This document shows positions 22,832 through 32,081 of a stretch of 47,453 bases of DNA, one piece after another. The stretch is from NCBI GenBank assembly GCA_017427485.1, contig JAFRSR010000147.1:1-47453 (forward strand). Direction: 5' to 3'. The notes under the pieces were generated by a model that saw only the letters and a list, made by a program, of their open reading frames with translations, made no database searches and had not been told where the DNA came from. Source of the DNA: Kiritimatiellia bacterium (GTDB taxonomy: Bacteria > Verrucomicrobiota > Kiritimatiellia > RFP12 > UBA1067). The stretch's first letter is position 1. Each line of letters begins with the position of its first letter. A program made the position numbers and the translations under genes.

Positions 22832-23805
22832 ACCTCAAACGAGAAGCCGATTTCGCGGTCCGCCCAGTCGCGCACGTGCAGATCCCATTCAACCGGACGC
22901 TTCGCCTTCGGCAACGGCAGGGGATAGTAGTGGTCGCGGGCGTTGCAGTGGAGCGTAGCGCCCTTGGCCGTCGTGCGCATCAGGCCCCAGCCCACATCCC
23001 ATTCGAACCCCAGGGTCGGGATGCCGACCTCGCGCAGCATGCGCGCGTTGTCGTCGAAGTCGCCGCGCAGGTAGCCCGTGGTCCACTGGTGCGTGTGCCC
23101 GTGCAGGAAGCCCGGCACGATGCGGTTCTTGTAGATGGACATCGGGATGCCGAGCCCACCCGCCGGATGGTGCGCGCAGAGGAACGTCGGACGCGTGGCA
23201 GCGGCGACCGTCTCCTTCAGCCATTCGAGCTGCTCCTTGCCGAGACCCTTCTTCGTACACGCGCCGTAGCTGCCGCGGACCGTCGGCTCGACGAGGGAGT
23301 CGAGCAGGACGAAGTCGGCGTGCGGCGTGTTCACCACCGAGACGAAACGCCCCGGCACCTTCGTCGCCCTGTCGTAGCCGGGGAAGTACTTGAGGAACTC
23401 CGCCCGGATGTCGTGGTTGCCCATCGCGCACGTCACCTTGATGCCGGCGTCCATGAGCGGCTTGAGCGTCTCGGCGGCGACGGCGTAGTCCTCCGTCTCG
23501 CCGAACGCCAGCGAGATGTCGCCCAGGCAGAGGACGTTCGCGGGCGGGCGCGGCAGCGCGAGGATCTCACGAACGAGCGCCTGCGAGGCGGCGGGCTGGT
23601 GCGGATAGTCGCGCATCGTCTTGTACTTCTGCCGCGCAAGGGGCAGGCCCACGTGAATGTCCGAGATGAAGCCGACCGCCTCCGGATCGAGCGTCCGCGC
23701 CGACGCAGCCCCGCCCTTCGCCGTTGTGCAACCCGCGCCGGCGGCGGCGAAGGCCGCCGTCACGCCGAGAAAGCCCCGCCGCGTCATCGTTTCCTGCTTG
23801 TTCAT
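22828..23805 (-). CDS. Tat-type lipoprotein metallophosphoesterase
   Basis: 325 residues from ATG at 23805, with GGGAGA upstream. A twin-arginine motif (T-R-R-G-F-L-G) is followed by a lipobox-like G-A-G-C (Cys26). The calcineurin-like metal motifs are complete: D-I-H (Asp49, His51), L-G-D-I, G-N-H-D, H-H-P and G-H-T-H. It should hydrolyse a phosphate ester at the outer face of the inner membrane or in the periplasm; the substrate is unknown. It lies 13 bases after the ROK-like kinase gene. Confidence 0.87.
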   Translation of the reverse strand: MNKQETMTRRGFLGVTAAFAAAGAGCTTAKGGAASARTLDPEAVGFISDIHVGLPLARQKYKTMRDYPHQPAASQALVREILALPRPPANVLCLGDISLAFGETEDYAVAAETLKPLMDAGIKVTCAMGNHDIRAEFLKYFPGYDRATKVPGRFVSVVNTPHADFVLLDSLVEPTVRGSYGACTKKGLGKEQLEWLKETVAAATRPTFLCAHHPAGGLGIPMSIYKNRIVPGFLHGHTHQWTTGYLRGDFDDNARMLREVGIPTLGFEWDVGWGLMRTTAKGATLHCNARDHYYPLPLPKAKRPVEWDLHVRDWADREIGFSFEV

Positions 23806-23818
23806 GGTCGGATCTCCC

Positions 23819-25213
23819 TTAGCCGATGGACGGAATCTGCGCGGCGGCGACGGACTGGCCGAGACGGCGCGCCTTCTCGTCGGGCATGAAGATGTCGATC
23901 TGCTCCGCGAGGAGCGGGTCCACCGCCTCCAGGCCCATGCGGGCCGTGTTGAGGATGATGTCGCCGCCGAAGCCGCTCGTCACGCGCCCGAGGATCATCA
24001 GGTTCGAGTAGTCGTAGAACTCGTGGTACCACGCCGCCGCGTTCGCGAGGTAGCGCCCGATCATGAGATAGATCTTCAGCGCGACCTCCTCGCGCTTCTC
24101 CATCGCCGCCTGCACGACCTTCAGGCGCTCCGGCAGCTTCATCGTCTTCGGGAACTTCATGCCGAACCGGCACGCGAGGTAGTTGACGGCCTGCTGCGAG
24201 AAGTACATCGCGCCCACGCCCGCGTCGCCGCTCCACTCGCACACGCCCGCGTTGGGGTTGAGGTCCACCGGCGCGAACGCGAGCTCGCTGATGCGCCCCG
24301 TGAGCGCGCCCTTCGGGTTGATGTAGCCCGCCGCCTCGGAGGACCCCATCGCGACGCCGAGGATGCCCGTGCGCTTCATCGTGATCGCGCCCGCGAGCGC
24401 GGTCACGTCGCCGTCGTTGAACACCTCGAACGGACACTGCCACTCCTCCTCGACGCGGGCAAAGAGGTTCTGCGCGATCGCGTACTTGGACGGGTTCTTC
24501 TCCTTGACGCCGCGGATGAGCGAGGCGACGCCGAGCTTCTTGCCCACGAACGTGCCGGCCGAGGAGCCGCCGATCGCGTCGACCTTCCCGCCGAGCGCGA
24601 GGGCCGCCTCCTCCAGTCCGGCGGAGAGCTTCGCGTAGTGGTACTCGGGGTCGGCCTGCGGGCGCGGATCCCACGGAAACTCCTTGGAGAACACGACCTT
24701 CCCGCTCTTGAGCGCCGAGATCTTGAAGTCGCTCGCGCCGAGGTCGAAGCCGATGCGGTTGCCGTTGGTGTTGCCCTTCACCACCACCTCGCGCTCGCAC
24801 GTGACGGGCATCTTCCTGAGCGGCAGGATCGCCGTCTCGATCGGACGTCCGTAGAGGTCGTTGAAGAATTCGTAGTCGAATGCGCGCGCGCCCTTCTTCG
24901 TGTACGCCTTCGCGACGGGCTTGACGATCTCGTCCGGACCCGAGAGGTAGAGCTTCCAGCCGCCCGCGCTCCACAGGACGAACTTCGCCACGCGCTCGAC
25001 GAGGTGCCGCACGCCCGGCAGCATCGCGGGATGGATGCGCTTCGGGAGCGTCACGTCGTAACGGAACACGTGGCCGTCCTCGCGCTCCCACGCCACCGCC
25101 ACGGTCTGCGCAGCCCCGTGGGCGTGCGCCCGCAGGAAATTGATCGCCTTCAGCGGCGCCTGGAAACCGGTGTCCACGCCGCATCCGCATTCACACTTCT
25201 TCTTCGTCGCCAT
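23819..25213 (-). CDS. ROK-like sugar kinase with Cys-rich N-terminal extension
   Basis: 464 residues from ATG at 25213, with AGGAA upstream; the frame continues to 25285 but crosses the promoter. About 145 N-terminal residues precede the kinase core and begin with a K-K-K-C-E-C-G-C-G cluster. The core shows the ASKHA ATP-binding motifs G-F-D-L-G-A-S-D-F-K and F-N-D-G-D-V-T-A-L-A-G-A, as in ROK kinases. A sugar-kinase role in the glucuronate locus is plausible; a regulatory role is an alternative, though no helix-turn-helix was seen. It is the first gene of the likely operon with metallophosphoesterase, symporter, uxaC and GH115. Confidence 0.72.
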   Translation of the reverse strand: MATKKKCECGCGVDTGFQAPLKAINFLRAHAHGAAQTVAVAWEREDGHVFRYDVTLPKRIHPAMLPGVRHLVERVAKFVLWSAGGWKLYLSGPDEIVKPVAKAYTKKGARAFDYEFFNDLYGRPIETAILPLRKMPVTCEREVVVKGNTNGNRIGFDLGASDFKISALKSGKVVFSKEFPWDPRPQADPEYHYAKLSAGLEEAALALGGKVDAIGGSSAGTFVGKKLGVASLIRGVKEKNPSKYAIAQNLFARVEEEWQCPFEVFNDGDVTALAGAITMKRTGILGVAMGSSEAAGYINPKGALTGRISELAFAPVDLNPNAGVCEWSGDAGVGAMYFSQQAVNYLACRFGMKFPKTMKLPERLKVVQAAMEKREEVALKIYLMIGRYLANAAAWYHEFYDYSNLMILGRVTSGFGGDIILNTARMGLEAVDPLLAEQIDIFMPDEKARRLGQSVAAAQIPSIG

Positions 25214-25250
25214 GTTTTGTTCCTTTCTTCTATTTGTCCGAACCGCCACT

Positions 25251-25259
25251 ATTCTACCA
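25251..25259 (-). promoter_or_regulatory. Extended -10 box of the glucuronate operon
   Basis: TGGTAGAAT on the minus strand in the 75-base gap before the ROK-like gene. A TTGGCT lies upstream but with a long 19-base spacer. Confidence 0.45.
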
Positions 25260-25288
25260 TAATTCTCCGCAGATGAGCCAATCACCGT

Positions 25289-27670
25289 TCAATGGCTGCG
25301 ACCCGCGAAGGAGAGCACGAAGACCGTCTCGCCGGGGATCTCGACGGTGTGGCGGCCATTTTCAAAACGCCATGTGCCGCCGTTCACCAGTTCGTCCGCC
25401 GCGGACGCGCCCGCGAGAGACGTGAGCGTCACGCGCACGAGCTTCTCCGAGAGGTTGTACACCGTCGCGTACTGGTCGCCGAACTGCTCCGTGATCACGT
25501 CGGGGCTGTCCGAGGCGAGGAGGCGGTTCACGGGACGCCACCCAGCCTCGCCCACGCGGATGCAGAGCGGCATGTACTTCTTGAAGAGCGGACGGTCCCG
25601 GTTGTAGTAGGCCGGGTTGTCGAAGTAGTGGTTGGAGGACGCGTTGGCCGAGAAGAAGCTCGGGTACATGCCGTACGCGAGCGCGCGCTGCATGTACTTC
25701 TCCGCCATCTCGTACGTGAAGGTGTCGAACACCGTGTTCATCAGGAAGCAGAACGGCTTCGCGCCGCACAGTGCGCGCGCGTACATGAGCGCCGCGTCCG
25801 ACATCGGCGTCCACTTTCCGTTGCGACCCCAGTTCGTCTCCGTGCCCATCACGTCCAGGTACGGCGCGAGCCACCACCAGTGCCCCGGCGTGCTGTTCGC
25901 CATCATGCGGCGGCCGAGCGGACGCACCTTGCGCCACGCCCCGCGCACGTACTCGTACCCCACCATTCCCTTGAACACGCCCGGATTCCGGCTGTATGTC
26001 GACCAGGTGAGCGGCGTGTCCATCCCCGCGAAGTTCGCGCGGTTGAAGTCCAGCGGCGCGGTCACATACATCTCGGAGGAATCGATATACTCGCCGTCCA
26101 GCCCTTCCGGAAACGTTCCGCGATAGTTCTTCGCGAAATGGTCGTCGCCCAGCTTCGCCGCGAACTCGCCCTTCGCGCCCTGTCCGGGCGCGCCGTTGAG
26201 GTTCCAGGCAACCCCGTTGCACCACGGCGTGTCGAGGATGCGCCCGTACGGCCGGCCGTTCTCGTCCTTCATCGCGCACGCCATCCACGCCTGGGCGTAG
26301 CGGTGCCCCTTCGCCGCCAGGCGCTCCGCCTCGGCCACGCACTCGTCCATCGTCGCCTGCGCGCGGCCGTCCTTCCCCTTGATGGCCATCCACCACGTGG
26401 ACGGCTCGGTGTAGCGGTATGTGGTAATCCCGTGCGCGTCGTCCCACGCCGTCTCGTTGTCCGCCTCCTTGATCGCGAAGCCGAAGTCCTCCCAGCCCTG
26501 CACCTTCGAGATCTTCCGGAACGCCATCCAGTTGCCCTGCTTCGTCTGCTTCACCTCGTTGAACTCCGGGAACAGCCTCTGGTACGCCTCCAGCGCGCCG
26601 CGGAAGCCGTCCTTCGCCTCGAACGGGAACACGACGAATCCCAGCCGCGCGGACTTCTTCTCGGGCACGAGCGCCACGTCGAACGCCGCGTAGAGGAGAC
26701 GCAGCCCCGCCTGGAGCGACACGCGCGAGAACGCGGGACGGCGCGGGTCGAACCCGATCGCGATGCCCTTCCCGTCCACCGCCGCCGCGAGGAACGGCCA
26801 GCGCGAAAAGCAGCCCGCGCCGCACGGCGAGGCCAGCGTCTCGCGGCATTCACCCTTGAGCGCCGTCACGTCCTTCATCGTGCGCGGCGAGTCGAACCAC
26901 GTGAGCTTCCCGCCGCCGAGCGGCAGCGCGTACGCGAGCGTCAGCGCGCGGTCCCCACCCTGCTCGTCGGCGAGCGTCACGTCGAAGAACCGCGCGCCGC
27001 CCTTCTCCTCGCACGCCGTTGCGAGACGCACGCCCCGCGCCGCGTCCTTCACCTTCGCGAAACCGCTCTCCGCGCGCGCGTCGCGCAGCAGGAAGCTGGG
27101 CGCGCCAATGGGGTCCGACACCTTTACGGGCAGGCCGTCGAAGAGGATCGGACCGCCCTCCGCGCCGAAGAACTCGAGCGCCGGCGGACGGAACCGCGCC
27201 CGCAGGCCCACGCTGTACCGCGCGATGCCGTAGATTCCGAGCGAGCGGATCGGTTTGGACGGCGTGAGCATCACGGCGCGCGTCCGCCACTCGCACGGTG
27301 ACACGGGGAACGCGGCCGTCTGTCCCCAGAGATGGTCGCCGTCCATGTACGAGACGTCCACATAGAGCTCCAGCACGCCCGTGCCGTCGCCCGCCTCCAC
27401 CTTGCCCTCCATCGTGACCCGGACCGCTTCCGGTGCGCGCTGGTTGAGCGTCGCGTACCACCCGGCGCCGCAGATGCGGTTCGCGTTGGGCGTGACCGTG
27501 CAGACGACCTCCTCGCCGTCGCGCGTAAAGCCGCCCCTGTACTGGGCGGCCTGCGCCGCCGTGAAGCGCGTAACCTTGACCGCCGCCGCGCCGTCAATCG
27601 GCGCCAGCGCGTCCGCCGCGACCGCGCTCGCCGCGACCGCCACCATCGAAACCAAAAACGCTCTTTTCAT
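25289..27670 (-). CDS. Large exported protein, putative TIM-barrel glycoside hydrolase of unassigned family
   Basis: 793 residues from ATG at 27670, preceded by AAGGATTGG; a signal peptide ends near Ala-Val-Ala-Ala. The first 350 residues look like beta-sandwich. The second half has barrel-like motifs rich in aromatics: W-M-A-C-A-M-K-D, G-E-Y-I-D-S-S-E-M-Y and G-H-W-W-W-L-A-P-Y-L-D-V-M-G-T-E. It ends with a small beta domain. Acidic residues in D-S-S-E and D-V-M-G-T-E are candidate catalytic pairs. I cannot place it in a numbered family. Position between glycan-use genes and exported proteins supports a hydrolase role, but this is inference. Confidence 0.6.
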   Translation of the reverse strand: MKRAFLVSMVAVAASAVAADALAPIDGAAAVKVTRFTAAQAAQYRGGFTRDGEEVVCTVTPNANRICGAGWYATLNQRAPEAVRVTMEGKVEAGDGTGVLELYVDVSYMDGDHLWGQTAAFPVSPCEWRTRAVMLTPSKPIRSLGIYGIARYSVGLRARFRPPALEFFGAEGGPILFDGLPVKVSDPIGAPSFLLRDARAESGFAKVKDAARGVRLATACEEKGGARFFDVTLADEQGGDRALTLAYALPLGGGKLTWFDSPRTMKDVTALKGECRETLASPCGAGCFSRWPFLAAAVDGKGIAIGFDPRRPAFSRVSLQAGLRLLYAAFDVALVPEKKSARLGFVVFPFEAKDGFRGALEAYQRLFPEFNEVKQTKQGNWMAFRKISKVQGWEDFGFAIKEADNETAWDDAHGITTYRYTEPSTWWMAIKGKDGRAQATMDECVAEAERLAAKGHRYAQAWMACAMKDENGRPYGRILDTPWCNGVAWNLNGAPGQGAKGEFAAKLGDDHFAKNYRGTFPEGLDGEYIDSSEMYVTAPLDFNRANFAGMDTPLTWSTYSRNPGVFKGMVGYEYVRGAWRKVRPLGRRMMANSTPGHWWWLAPYLDVMGTETNWGRNGKWTPMSDAALMYARALCGAKPFCFLMNTVFDTFTYEMAEKYMQRALAYGMYPSFFSANASSNHYFDNPAYYNRDRPLFKKYMPLCIRVGEAGWRPVNRLLASDSPDVITEQFGDQYATVYNLSEKLVRVTLTSLAGASAADELVNGGTWRFENGRHTVEIPGETVFVLSFAGRSH

Positions 27671-27724
27671 TTGATCCAATCCTTTTGCATGGGTTCTGCG
27701 ATATTGCGGAAGCGTCCGGAATCG

Positions 27725-30337
27725 TCACCGGAACAGGATCGTAAGACCTTCCCTGACGTAGTGCGCCGAATAGCGCCTGCAGGGAACGCCGTCCACCGTC
27801 ACGTCCTCTTTCACGAGTTTCGCCGCATAGTGCTTGACGCGCACAAAGGCGAAGTTCCCCGTCAAATCGCCGTCCGTCGCAGGCACGGTGCAGATCGGGA
27901 GCGTGACGGCGCCGTCAATGCCCTCGGGCGGCACCGCCAGCTGCACGTTCACCCGGCCGGCCGCGTCTTCGATCGTGACATTCCGGAAGCCATTCGCCGC
28001 CGTCGAATCGGGCGAGAGCACGATGGACGTGCCGTCCGCGAACGTGCAGTCGAGTTCCGCCACCGCCGCGTCGGAAAGCGCCGTCAGGCCGCCCTCGCGC
28101 ACGCGGCACAGGTTGTTCGTCCCGAAGGTCATCTCGCCGCCGAGCGCCAACGTCCCCGCGCCGGTCTTGTACATCGTGTTGTTCTGGTAGATCGGCACCT
28201 TCACCGCGAACGTCACGCCCGTCGGCACGTTGAACCCGTAGGGCCCCGTCCCGCTGATGCCCCTGTTCGCCGTGTCGAACGTGATGTTCGTGGACGGGCA
28301 CATCATGCTGTACTTGTCGAGCGTGATTGCATTCGCCCTGAACGTGCCCGGCGCGCCGCCCAGCGCGGCGGCGGAGTTGAAGCCGAACTGCGTGCCCACG
28401 TACTCGTTCGTCGGCGACCCCTCGTGCGTCACGTAGAGCCTGCCCGTGTAGTCCGAGTTGTCGCCGTAGAGACGCGTCTGGTTCACGCCGTTCTTCAGCG
28501 ACATGCTCCCGACGCTCTCCGCCGTCAACTTCAACGGGCCTTCGCCGTGGAGCGCGCCGCGGAAACTGAGATAGCCACCCTCCTTGTAGCGCGAGTAGAA
28601 CGTCACGAACGGCGCGGCGTCGTCAAACGCGCCGGCGATCGTCCAGTCCCCGTACACGTCGAATGACCGTCCGCCGTAGTTCGGACGGATGATCGTGGGC
28701 GGGTACAACGTCGCTCTCAACAGCGCGACCGTCTCGCGGACATGCAACGTCGTCGTCGAACCGGCGGGGATGCTGATTGTCAGCGAATCGCCGTCGAACT
28801 CGACGTTGCTGAGACTGTTCACCTGGTGGACGAGCAGATAGTCCGCGCCTTCATGGGCGGCCCGATTGTCCGACCACAGTTCGGGTGCGCCGTTGATCTT
28901 GTAGTAATTGTACCCGGAACCTTCCGGCGTGTAGAAAATCTTGATGCTCTTCACCACGGGTCGCGCCGACAGATAGACGTGCTGGACGCCGCCCGCGTCC
29001 TTTTCCACCGTCACCGTCGTCTTGGGCAAGCCGTACGTCTTGGGCGAAACATCCGTGAAATCGTCCGCCGTCACGTCCGCCGCCCCGGCCGCGATGGTCA
29101 GCACCTCCAGGTTCAAGGCGTCGTGCTGCGGCAGGGCGACGGCCTCGGAGAGCGCGATCGGCTGGCCGCCCGCGGGCACGGCATAACCCGCCGTCAGCGC
29201 AACCGGCGTCGTAACCTTTGCCGTGGCGTCGTAGGCCGCCTCCAGCACCACGTTCGCCCCAGCCTCCACCGTGAGCGCAAAGTTCTCCGGCGCCTGACAG
29301 AGCCGAAGCGTGGCGCCGGACTTCACCGTGACTGGATGCGCCGCCGGCAACGTCGCCGTTGCCGCGATCCGCAACGTCCCTTCCTCTACGACGATCGCTC
29401 CCGCCGTGTACGCGCCGCTCAGCGTCACGGTCCCTTCGCCGTCCTTCGTGAAACCGTACGCACCGCTGATCGGCATCGGCAGCTCGTAGTCCGAGCAGTC
29501 CGTGGTCGTGCGGACGGAGGTTCCGGAGGCATTGTGCGTGGCCACGACCGTCGCCCTCAGCCTGACGCCGCTCTTGTTGATGGCGATTCCGCGCACGGCA
29601 TTGGGCGTGACGCCCTTCAGTGCCGTGACGACCGCGTTTGCGAGATCGACGCTCAGGGCGTCTGCGCGAGGCGCAGACGGATTTCCGAGGGCGTTCGCCG
29701 ACCCGATGACGAACGGCGCGGGGGTGATCTGGCAGGAAATCTTGCCGTCGTAGCCGGAATTGTCACCTCTGAAAATCACGAGGTTGTCGGTGGCCATCTT
29801 GGAGGAGCTGATGATGGTCAGGGCCATGGTCGTGTCATCGCAAATGAACGAACAGGCAAAATCCAGGATGATGCCGGTTGCACCGGCGTTCGGTTCGATC
29901 CGATGGTTCTCGCTCGGGCAGTCGAGGTGGAAGTTGCCGTAGACGGGCGTCGTCACGCCGCCGTAGTTCTGGTAGATTCTCCCCGCGTGCCAGCGCACGT
30001 CGTTCGCGGTGAACTTCACATTTCGCAAATGGAGCGTGCCGGTCTGCGAGCCGTCAGCCGAGCCGAGATGCAGCGTCTTGCCGGGGAACACCGTCTCGTT
30101 GTAGACGCCGATGCCCCATCCCCTGTCCACCCAGAACACGTCCTCCGATGCGCTGACCTGTCCGTAGACCGGCGCCACGCCCACCGAGTTCGTCCAGTAG
30201 CTGCCGATGTTGGCAGACGTAAACGGGGATATGGTGTTGGCGTTCCGTGACAGATAGTACGTCTCGGCCCGCGCCGCAATTGCACCCAATGCGACCGCCG
30301 CCATCAAGACAGTCTTTGCAATCGTCTTTTTGTCCAT
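27725..30337 (-). CDS. Large exported beta-strand-repeat (autotransporter-associated type) protein with C-terminal tail
   Basis: 870 residues from ATG at 30337, with AAGGA upstream and a signal peptide cleaved near Ala-Arg-Ala. The protein is Gly/Thr/Val-rich with repeated short beta-strand motifs such as G-A-Y-G-F-T-K-D-G-E-G-T-V-T-L-S-G, typical of autotransporter-associated beta-strand repeats. No 12-strand autotransporter barrel is seen at the C-terminus. It ends in a beta domain closing with R-E-G-L-T-I-L-F-R. The gene follows ATPase copy 1 by 26 bases. A surface or matrix role is likely; no enzymatic motif was found. Confidence 0.72.
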   Translation of the reverse strand: MDKKTIAKTVLMAAVALGAIAARAETYYLSRNANTISPFTSANIGSYWTNSVGVAPVYGQVSASEDVFWVDRGWGIGVYNETVFPGKTLHLGSADGSQTGTLHLRNVKFTANDVRWHAGRIYQNYGGVTTPVYGNFHLDCPSENHRIEPNAGATGIILDFACSFICDDTTMALTIISSSKMATDNLVIFRGDNSGYDGKISCQITPAPFVIGSANALGNPSAPRADALSVDLANAVVTALKGVTPNAVRGIAINKSGVRLRATVVATHNASGTSVRTTTDCSDYELPMPISGAYGFTKDGEGTVTLSGAYTAGAIVVEEGTLRIAATATLPAAHPVTVKSGATLRLCQAPENFALTVEAGANVVLEAAYDATAKVTTPVALTAGYAVPAGGQPIALSEAVALPQHDALNLEVLTIAAGAADVTADDFTDVSPKTYGLPKTTVTVEKDAGGVQHVYLSARPVVKSIKIFYTPEGSGYNYYKINGAPELWSDNRAAHEGADYLLVHQVNSLSNVEFDGDSLTISIPAGSTTTLHVRETVALLRATLYPPTIIRPNYGGRSFDVYGDWTIAGAFDDAAPFVTFYSRYKEGGYLSFRGALHGEGPLKLTAESVGSMSLKNGVNQTRLYGDNSDYTGRLYVTHEGSPTNEYVGTQFGFNSAAALGGAPGTFRANAITLDKYSMMCPSTNITFDTANRGISGTGPYGFNVPTGVTFAVKVPIYQNNTMYKTGAGTLALGGEMTFGTNNLCRVREGGLTALSDAAVAELDCTFADGTSIVLSPDSTAANGFRNVTIEDAAGRVNVQLAVPPEGIDGAVTLPICTVPATDGDLTGNFAFVRVKHYAAKLVKEDVTVDGVPCRRYSAHYVREGLTILFR

Positions 30338-30363
30338 AGTATTTTCCTTTTCATGACATCTCA

Positions 30364-31956
30364 TCATGCCGGCTCGACGAGCGGGTCGTCGATGCCGCGC
30401 TTGGCGGGATCGTAGTTCACGCCCACGTAGAAGACGGGCAGAGAGGAATCGAGCCACGGGCCGGCGTACTCCTTGCCGCGCGCCTGGTCGAGCGCCTCCC
30501 GAGGGGTCTTGCCGTACTTGAACTCGAACACGTACACGCCGCCCTTGTCCGCCAGCACGGCGTCCGCGCGCCCGCGCGCGCTCTGCCGCTCGCCGGAGAT
30601 GTCCGCGCCAATCAGCTTCATGAACAGGAGGAAGTACCGTTTCGCCTCCCTCTCGCACTCGATCTTCCACTCGTGCGGCACGGCCGCGAACACAGCCTTG
30701 AGGTTCTTCGTGAGGAGCGCCTCCACGCCCTTGGCGCGAAGCCCCTCGCGCGCCTCGACGAGCTGCTCGGTCCAGTCGGACAAGCCGGCGTCGAGGAGCG
30801 ACGAGACGTACCCTTCGGCGAGGGAGTTTGCGATCTCCTTGTTGGGGATGCCGAGACGGAACGCGTTTTCGTCGATGACCTCAGAGATCGTCAGATATCC
30901 CCCCTGGTAGAGCAAGGCGGGGAGCGGCATCGTCTCGGCGGCGCACACGTCCAGCTGCGTCCGCGTGGCCGCCAGGCCGTTCAGGTCGGCGGGGATCTCG
31001 TCCGCGGCCTTGAGGCGGTTCACGATGATCGTCGCCTGCCCCGTCGACTCCCAGTAGTTGGCGAGCCTGCCGGACTTCAGGGCATTGCCGAGCGAGACGG
31101 GGTTGCAGACCTTCTCTTCCGAGTCGGGCGAGAACCGGTAGCCGTCGTACCACGAAAGCAGAGTCTTCTTCGCCGCCGCGAAATCCATCTTGTTCTTCGC
31201 CGCGAACGCCTCCACGTTCTCGCGCAGCGGACCGTCCAGCTCAGCCGGCGTGTAGCCGAGGAGCGTGGCGTAATCGGGCGACATCGAGACATCCGTCAGG
31301 TGGTTGAGTCCGGAGAAGATCGAGAGCTTCGTCAGTTTCGTGACGCCCGTCATCAGAAGAAACCGTATCCCCCCGGAATTGATCTTCAGCTTCTCGTAGA
31401 AGTCGTGCAGAACCGACCGCACCTTCTTCAGCGTCTGAAGGTCGTCGAGGAACTTGGCGACCGGCTCGTCGTACTCGTCGATCAGCACGACGATCTGTCC
31501 AGTCGGCGATTTCTTGATTGCGGCCTTGAGGAAATCTTCGAACTGTCCCGAAACGGGCCCCGTCCCGTCGTATGGGACGCCCGCCTGCGCGCAGAGTCCC
31601 TTGACAAGTTTCGCCAAACTCTCAATGAACAGTTCGTATGTCTCGCCAACGGCGCTGGCCATCGTGAAGCTGTAGACCGGGTACGGCGTCTCCCATCCTT
31701 CCCACGGGAGAGAGTCGATGGCAAGTCCTTTGAACAGCTCACGGCGTCCCTCGAACATCGCCTGCAACGTGGAGAGCATGAGCGACTTGCCGAACCGGCG
31801 CGGACGCGAGATGAACAGCTGCGCGTCAACCTTCGGCGATGCGAGCTGGTACAGCAGGCCTGTTTTGTCCACATACTTCCCCTCTCCCCCGAGTATCAGG
31901 CTCGGGAAGTCATACGTTCCGGTGGTGGGGAACTTGATCTTCTTTTCCTCTTCCAT
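30364..31956 (-). CDS. AAA-ATPase-like/PD-(D/E)XK nuclease protein (DUF1703), copy 1
   Basis: 530 residues from ATG at 31956. The N-terminal AAA-ATPase-like domain (PF09820 type) has R-P-R-R-F-G-K-S (51-58) as its nucleotide-binding loop and L-I-D-E-Y-D-E-P (158-165) as Walker B. The C-terminal DUF1703 domain has G-R-A-D (Asp465) and E-F-K (Glu478, Lys480), an intact PD-(D/E)XK pattern. These proteins are numerous in gut bacteria; their biological role is not established. A paralog of exactly the same length lies at 37441-39033. A good ribosome site sits about 13 bases upstream, farther than usual. Confidence 0.87.
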   Translation of the reverse strand: MEEEKKIKFPTTGTYDFPSLILGGEGKYVDKTGLLYQLASPKVDAQLFISRPRRFGKSLMLSTLQAMFEGRRELFKGLAIDSLPWEGWETPYPVYSFTMASAVGETYELFIESLAKLVKGLCAQAGVPYDGTGPVSGQFEDFLKAAIKKSPTGQIVVLIDEYDEPVAKFLDDLQTLKKVRSVLHDFYEKLKINSGGIRFLLMTGVTKLTKLSIFSGLNHLTDVSMSPDYATLLGYTPAELDGPLRENVEAFAAKNKMDFAAAKKTLLSWYDGYRFSPDSEEKVCNPVSLGNALKSGRLANYWESTGQATIIVNRLKAADEIPADLNGLAATRTQLDVCAAETMPLPALLYQGGYLTISEVIDENAFRLGIPNKEIANSLAEGYVSSLLDAGLSDWTEQLVEAREGLRAKGVEALLTKNLKAVFAAVPHEWKIECEREAKRYFLLFMKLIGADISGERQSARGRADAVLADKGGVYVFEFKYGKTPREALDQARGKEYAGPWLDSSLPVFYVGVNYDPAKRGIDDPLVEPA

Positions 31957-31985
31957 GAAAGCGCCGTTGTCTCCTTGCAGCGCAA

Positions 31986-32014
31986 AGTATAGCAAAACAA
32001 GCCGCTCCCCGCAA
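31986..32014 (-). promoter_or_regulatory. Promoter of ATPase copy 1
   Basis: Minus strand TTGCGG (32009-32014), 17-base spacer and extended -10 TGC-TATACT (31986-31991 for the hexamer). The same arrangement precedes copy 2. Confidence 0.6.
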
Positions 32015-32043
32015 ACGCCTGGCGTGGATTCCAAACGGCCCCC

Positions 32044-32060
32044 GCCGCCTGGAAGGCGGC
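32044..32060. repeat. Short GC-rich hairpin
   Basis: GCCGCCT and AGGCGGC with a three-base loop, between the small tail protein gene and ATPase copy 1. It could act as a weak terminator for the small gene, but there is no U-tract on the minus strand; a REP-like element is an alternative. Confidence 0.5.
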
Positions 32061-32081
32061 TTTCTCAGTTAGGCGTCCGTG

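Noticed and set aside
23657-30250. Long plus-strand frames opposite the ROK-like, hydrolase-like and beta-strand genes
   Set aside because: Composition is typical of antisense shadow frames and no ribosome sites or motifs were found; the minus-strand genes have clear motifs and signals.
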